Part shown: piece by piece, positions 5,206-7,568 of the stretch
Numbering within the stretch: the stretch's first letter is position 1
Layout: the number at the start of each line of letters is the position of its first letter
DNA from: Proteobacteria bacterium UBA964
Lineage (GTDB): Bacteria > Pseudomonadota > Gammaproteobacteria > Steroidobacterales > Steroidobacteraceae
Assembly: GCA_002292945.1 (NCBI GenBank)
Contig: DBCG01000078.1
Location: 1-7,568, forward strand
Reading direction: 5' to 3'
Length of the DNA: 7,568 nt
The notes under the pieces: model-generated
Databases searched by the model: none
Seen by the model: only the letters and a program-made list of their open reading frames with translations
Told to the model about the DNA's origin: nothing
Translations under genes and position numbers: made by a program

Positions 5206-6512
5206 GGCGGCGCGGCGCTCGTCTTGCCGGCGGTGCCGAGCGCTTCGTCGACGATGCCACGGCGCCACATCCACCAGAAGATCAGCACACCGGGCAGCGC
5301 AGCCAACGTGGTCAGCAGGTAGAACTGCACATAGCCGAGCGACTCGATGAGACCACCCGCGGTGGTCCCGGTGAGCAGCCGTCCGACCACGCTCGCAGCC
5401 GCCGACACCAGCGCGTACTGCGCCGCGGTGTACCGCAGGTTGCAGAGCGCCGACAGATAGGCGACCACCACCACGCCGCCGTACCCGCTCGCGAAGTTCT
5501 CGAAGCCGATCGCCGCCGCGAGGCCGTAGTTGCTGTGACCGGCCGAGGCCAATGCGGCGAAGCTCAGGTTCGACAGGCCCATCAGCACCAGCGCGAGCAG
5601 CACCGCGCGCGCGAGCCCGAGCCGCGCATAGAGCAGACCACCGACGAAGATGCCGACGAGGAAGGCCCCGAAGCCTACGCCGACGTCGTACACCGCGATC
5701 TCGTCGTTGGTGTAGCCCATATCGTTCAGCAACAGGCGCAGCGTGAGGGTCGCCAGCGTGTCGCCGATCTTGTGCACCAGCACGAAGGTGAGGACCAGCG
5801 CCGCGCCCGGGCGGGTGAGGAAGTCGCGGAACGGCCCCTCGATGGACCGCCACACCTCGCCGAGGCCGCGCTTGCCGGCGACCACCGCGCGACGGGCCGG
5901 CTCTCCGAACACCAGCGCCGTCAGCATGGCCGGCAAGGCGAACGCGGCGCAGGCGATGTACGCCGCCTCCCATCCCGCGCGGAGCGCGATCATCAAGGCG
6001 AGCGCGCCCGCGGACGCCGAACCGATGCGCCAGCCGTACTGCGACATCCCGGAGCCGATGCCGAGCTGCGCGGGCTGCAGCGTCTCGATGCGGTAGGCGT
6101 CGATCACGATGTCGAAGGTCGCGCCCGCGATGCCGAGCAGCACTGCCGCGATGATGGTCGCCTGCAAGCCCGCCTTCGGATCGACCAAGGCGAGGTTGAT
6201 CACCGCGGCGATGACGAGTGCACCGGAAAACAACATCCAGGACACGCGCTGCCCGAGACCGCCGAGCAGCGGCAGCCGTACGCCATCCACCATCCACGCC
6301 CAGAAGACCTTGAGGTTGTAGACGAGGAAAGCCAGCGCGAACGCGGTGATCGTCTTCTTGTCGATACCGTCCTGCGCAAGACGCGTGGTCAGGGTGGCGC
6401 CGATCATCGCGTAGGGGAAGCCCGAGGAGATGCCGAGGAAGAACGCCACCAGCGGCTCGCGCGCGAGATAGGGCCGGATGGGTGCGAACAAGGCCTTGAA
6501 GACGCGCCTCAA
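5202..6512 (-). CDS. AmpG-like major facilitator superfamily permease
   Basis: A 436-residue inner-membrane transporter with about 12 hydrophobic segments. It matches the AmpG branch of the MFS: FFLGISSGFPYAMIGATL (24-41), NLKVFWAWMVDG (66-77), DIVIDAYRIETL (134-145), SGMSQYGWRIGS (154-165) and FENFASGYGGVVVVAYLSAL (337-356) followed by YTAAQYAL (361-368). AmpG itself imports anhydro-muropeptides for cell-wall recycling and beta-lactamase induction, but the family is broader and no recycling gene is adjacent, so the substrate is not certain. The TTG at 6512 (read as MRRVFKALFAPIRPYL) overlaps the exodeoxyribonuclease stop as TTGA. No ATG lies before the first helix, and a second TTG five codons downstream (GCC-TTG) is an alternative. 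Reading upstream to an ATG at 6833 would run through the exodeoxyribonuclease gene. The 3' end overlaps the Rieske gene by four bases. Confidence 0.87.
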   Translation of the reverse strand: MRRVFKALFAPIRPYLAREPLVAFFLGISSGFPYAMIGATLTTRLAQDGIDKKTITAFALAFLVYNLKVFWAWMVDGVRLPLLGGLGQRVSWMLFSGALVIAAVINLALVDPKAGLQATIIAAVLLGIAGATFDIVIDAYRIETLQPAQLGIGSGMSQYGWRIGSASAGALALMIALRAGWEAAYIACAAFALPAMLTALVFGEPARRAVVAGKRGLGEVWRSIEGPFRDFLTRPGAALVLTFVLVHKIGDTLATLTLRLLLNDMGYTNDEIAVYDVGVGFGAFLVGIFVGGLLYARLGLARAVLLALVLMGLSNLSFAALASAGHSNYGLAAAIGFENFASGYGGVVVVAYLSALCNLRYTAAQYALVSAAASVVGRLLTGTTAGGLIESLGYVQFYLLTTLAALPGVLIFWWMWRRGIVDEALGTAGKTSAAPP

Positions 6513-7276
6513 AGGTCGTAGTCCATGACGAGCGGTGCATGGTCCGAGAAGCGGCTCGCCTTGTGGATGTGGGCGGCGCGTGCCGCACCGGCGAGTCCAG
6601 CGCTCACGATCTGATAGTCGATGCGCCAACCGACGTTCTTCGCCCAAGCCTGTCCGCGGTTGGACCACCAGGTGTACTGATCGGGTTCCGGCACCACCTC
6701 GCGGAACGCATCGACCCAGCCTGACTCGCCGAGCAAGGTGTCCATCCAGGCGCGCTCCTCGGGCAGGAAGCCGCTGTTCTTCTGGTTGGACTTCCAATTC
6801 TTCAGATCGATCGCCTTGTGGGCGATGTTCCAATCGCCGCAGAGGATGTACTCGCTGCGGCGTCGGCGCAGCCCTGCCAGATGCGACGGGAAAGCCTCGA
6901 GGAAGCGGAACTTCGAGGCCTGCCGCTCCGGACCCGATGACCCCGAGGGAAGATAGAGCGACACCACCGACAAGGCGCCGAAGCGCGCTTCGAGATAACG
7001 ACCCTCGCGATCGAACTCGTCGACCCCGAACCCCCGGATCACTTCGCTCGGCTTGCGCTTGCAGTAAAGCGCCGTCCCCGAGTAGCCGGGACGCTCGGCA
7101 TCGCAGAAAAAGCGGTGATAGCCCGGCAGTTCGATGTCATGGCCGACGAGCTGAGGTTCGTGCGCCTTGGTCTCCTGCAGGCAGACCACATCGGCCGCCT
7201 GATCCCTCAACCAGGCGAAGGCTCCCTTGGCGGCAGCGGAACGTATGCCGTTGGCATTCAAAGTGATGACGCGCAC
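6509..7276 (-). CDS. xth: Exodeoxyribonuclease III / AP endonuclease, Crc-like
   Basis: A 255-residue Mg-dependent endonuclease/exonuclease/phosphatase-fold enzyme that should cut DNA 5' of abasic sites in base excision repair and digest 3' ends. Active-site residues are all present: Asn7 (TLNANGIRSA), Glu35 (LQETK), Tyr108, Asp148 and Asn150 (GDWN), Asp220 (WRIDYQ), Asp245 and His246 (FSDHAP). The stretch from LYLPSGSSG (107-115) to GFLPEERAWMD (169-179) closely resembles Pseudomonas Crc, which also lies next to pyrE but has lost catalytic residues. The GTG at 7276 is the right start because VITLNANGIRSAAAKG is the canonical family N-terminus. No ribosome binding site precedes it, and TATGAT ends 6 bases upstream, suggesting a leaderless message. 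It heads the run with the ampG-like, Rieske and marC-like genes. Exo III rather than a Crc-type regulator is favoured by the intact catalytic set. Confidence 0.92.
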   Translation of the reverse strand: MRVITLNANGIRSAAAKGAFAWLRDQAADVVCLQETKAHEPQLVGHDIELPGYHRFFCDAERPGYSGTALYCKRKPSEVIRGFGVDEFDREGRYLEARFGALSVVSLYLPSGSSGPERQASKFRFLEAFPSHLAGLRRRRSEYILCGDWNIAHKAIDLKNWKSNQKNSGFLPEERAWMDTLLGESGWVDAFREVVPEPDQYTWWSNRGQAWAKNVGWRIDYQIVSAGLAGAARAAHIHKASRFSDHAPLVMDYDL

Positions 7277-7277
7277 C

Positions 7278-7281
7278 GGAG
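7278..7281 (+). promoter_or_regulatory. Possible ribosome binding site of pyrE
   Basis: GGAG lies 12 bases before the pyrE ATG, slightly far but usable. If it is used, pyrE transcripts must start upstream within the xth coding region, which competes with the leaderless reading. Confidence 0.4.
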
Positions 7282-7288
7282 TATCATA
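7282..7288. promoter_or_regulatory. Near-symmetric -10-like element between xth and pyrE
   Basis: TATCATA reads as TATCAT (7282-7287) towards pyrE and TATGAT (7283-7288) towards xth, each matching five of six -10 consensus bases. Each ends exactly 6 bases before its gene's start codon (ATG at 7294, GTG at 7276). This would give leaderless transcripts both ways. Convincing -35 boxes are not seen on either side, so promoters deeper in the opposite gene are possible. Confidence 0.35.
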
Positions 7289-7293
7289 GCGGC

Positions 7294-7568
7294 ATGAAGC
7301 CTTACCAACGTGCCTTCGTGGAACTCGCGCTGTCCCGAAACGCCCTTCGTTTCGGACGCTTCACGCTCAAATCCGGCCGTGAGAGCCCGTACTTCTTCAA
7401 TGCCGGCCTGTTCGACGACGGGGCATCGCTCGCCAGCCTCGGCCGCTGTTATGCCGCGGCGCTGGCGGACTCGGGCGTCGCCTGCGACATGCTCTTCGGA
7501 CCGGCCTACAAGGGCATCCCGCTGGTCGCGGCCACGGTCGCGGCGCTCGCCGAGCATCACCAGCGCAA
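7294..7568 (+). CDS. pyrE: Orotate phosphoribosyltransferase, N-terminal part (3' end outside window)
   Basis: Transfers phosphoribose from PRPP to orotate, giving orotidine 5'-phosphate in de novo pyrimidine synthesis. The first 91 residues are visible: MKPYQRAFVELALSRNALRF, then LKSGRESPYFFNAGLF (25-40), the orotate/PRPP-binding N-terminal signature, and MLFGPAYKGIPL (66-77), the conserved core strand and loop. These match proteobacterial PyrE closely, and the ATG at 7294 agrees with the family start. The PRPP-binding motif near residue 120 lies beyond the window. It is divergent from xth, with 17 bases between the two start codons. The same neighbourhood, an ExoIII-family gene beside pyrE, occurs in Pseudomonas (crc-pyrE). 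Confidence 0.95.
   Translation, partial: MKPYQRAFVELALSRNALRFGRFTLKSGRESPYFFNAGLFDDGASLASLGRCYAAALADSGVACDMLFGPAYKGIPLVAATVAALAEHHQR

Noticed and set aside
5535..6521. 328-codon plus-strand open frame opposite the permease gene
   Set aside because: Its product is a low-complexity Arg/Glu/Gln/His-rich string typical of the antisense of a high-GC hydrophobic gene. The opposite strand has clear AmpG-family motifs throughout.
5206..6588. Open frame of about 460 codons in phase upstream of the Rieske gene
   Set aside because: It lies within the permease gene in another frame, is Arg-rich and has no domain. The Rieske homology begins right at the GTG at 5205, so a fusion is not supported.
1..7568. 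Mobile element, CRISPR or tRNA signatures
   Set aside because: I saw no transposase or integrase, no regularly spaced repeats and no cloverleaf-like sequence, and gene content is uniformly chromosomal in style.

Overview
The window is about 65% GC, densely coding chromosomal DNA from a proteobacterium, probably a gammaproteobacterium of the Xanthomonadales/Nevskiales/Steroidobacter type. This placement is inferred from GC content, the AmpG-type transporter, the S9 peptidase style and an ExoIII/Crc-like gene beside pyrE. It is not proven. There are no RNA genes, CRISPR arrays or insertion sequences. All genes look chromosomal and intact, except the two cut by the window edges.

Layout from left to right. 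(1) Positions 3-815, minus: the N-terminal half of an exported S9-family (prolyl oligopeptidase-like) peptidase. It starts at TTG and is preceded by a TTGACA promoter whose -10 region sits inside a 9-bp-arm palindrome. (2) Positions 882-1638, minus: a two-gene module of a 77-aa XRE/Cro-type regulator and a 173-aa four-helix membrane protein, one base apart. (3) Positions 1716-2492, plus: a short-form AMP nucleosidase, divergent from the regulator across a control region with four AGCAT/ATGCT half-sites. (4) Positions 2525-3262, minus: a dienelactone-hydrolase-family protein with an intact Cys-Asp-His triad. (5) Positions 3368-4159, plus: trmB, tRNA m7G46 methyltransferase. (6) Positions 4143-7276, minus: a tightly packed four-gene run of exodeoxyribonuclease III, AmpG-like permease, single-domain Rieske protein and MarC-family membrane protein. 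The first two junctions are stop/start overlaps with TTG and GTG starts; the third gap is 10 bases. (7) Positions 7294-7568, plus: the 5' part of pyrE, its start only 17 bp from the divergent exodeoxyribonuclease start.

Most genes are housekeeping or salvage functions: adenine salvage, tRNA modification, base excision repair, muropeptide-type uptake and pyrimidine synthesis. The points of interest are regulatory and evolutionary. They are the xre/membrane-protein module with its half-site array and apparently leaderless promoter, the palindromic operator of the adjacent peptidase, the near-symmetric -10 element shared by the exodeoxyribonuclease gene and pyrE, and an ExoIII at the pyrE locus that resembles Pseudomonas Crc but keeps the catalytic residues Crc has lost. 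I found no clearly new defence or mobile system. The xre/membrane-protein/peptidase cluster is the least understood part.
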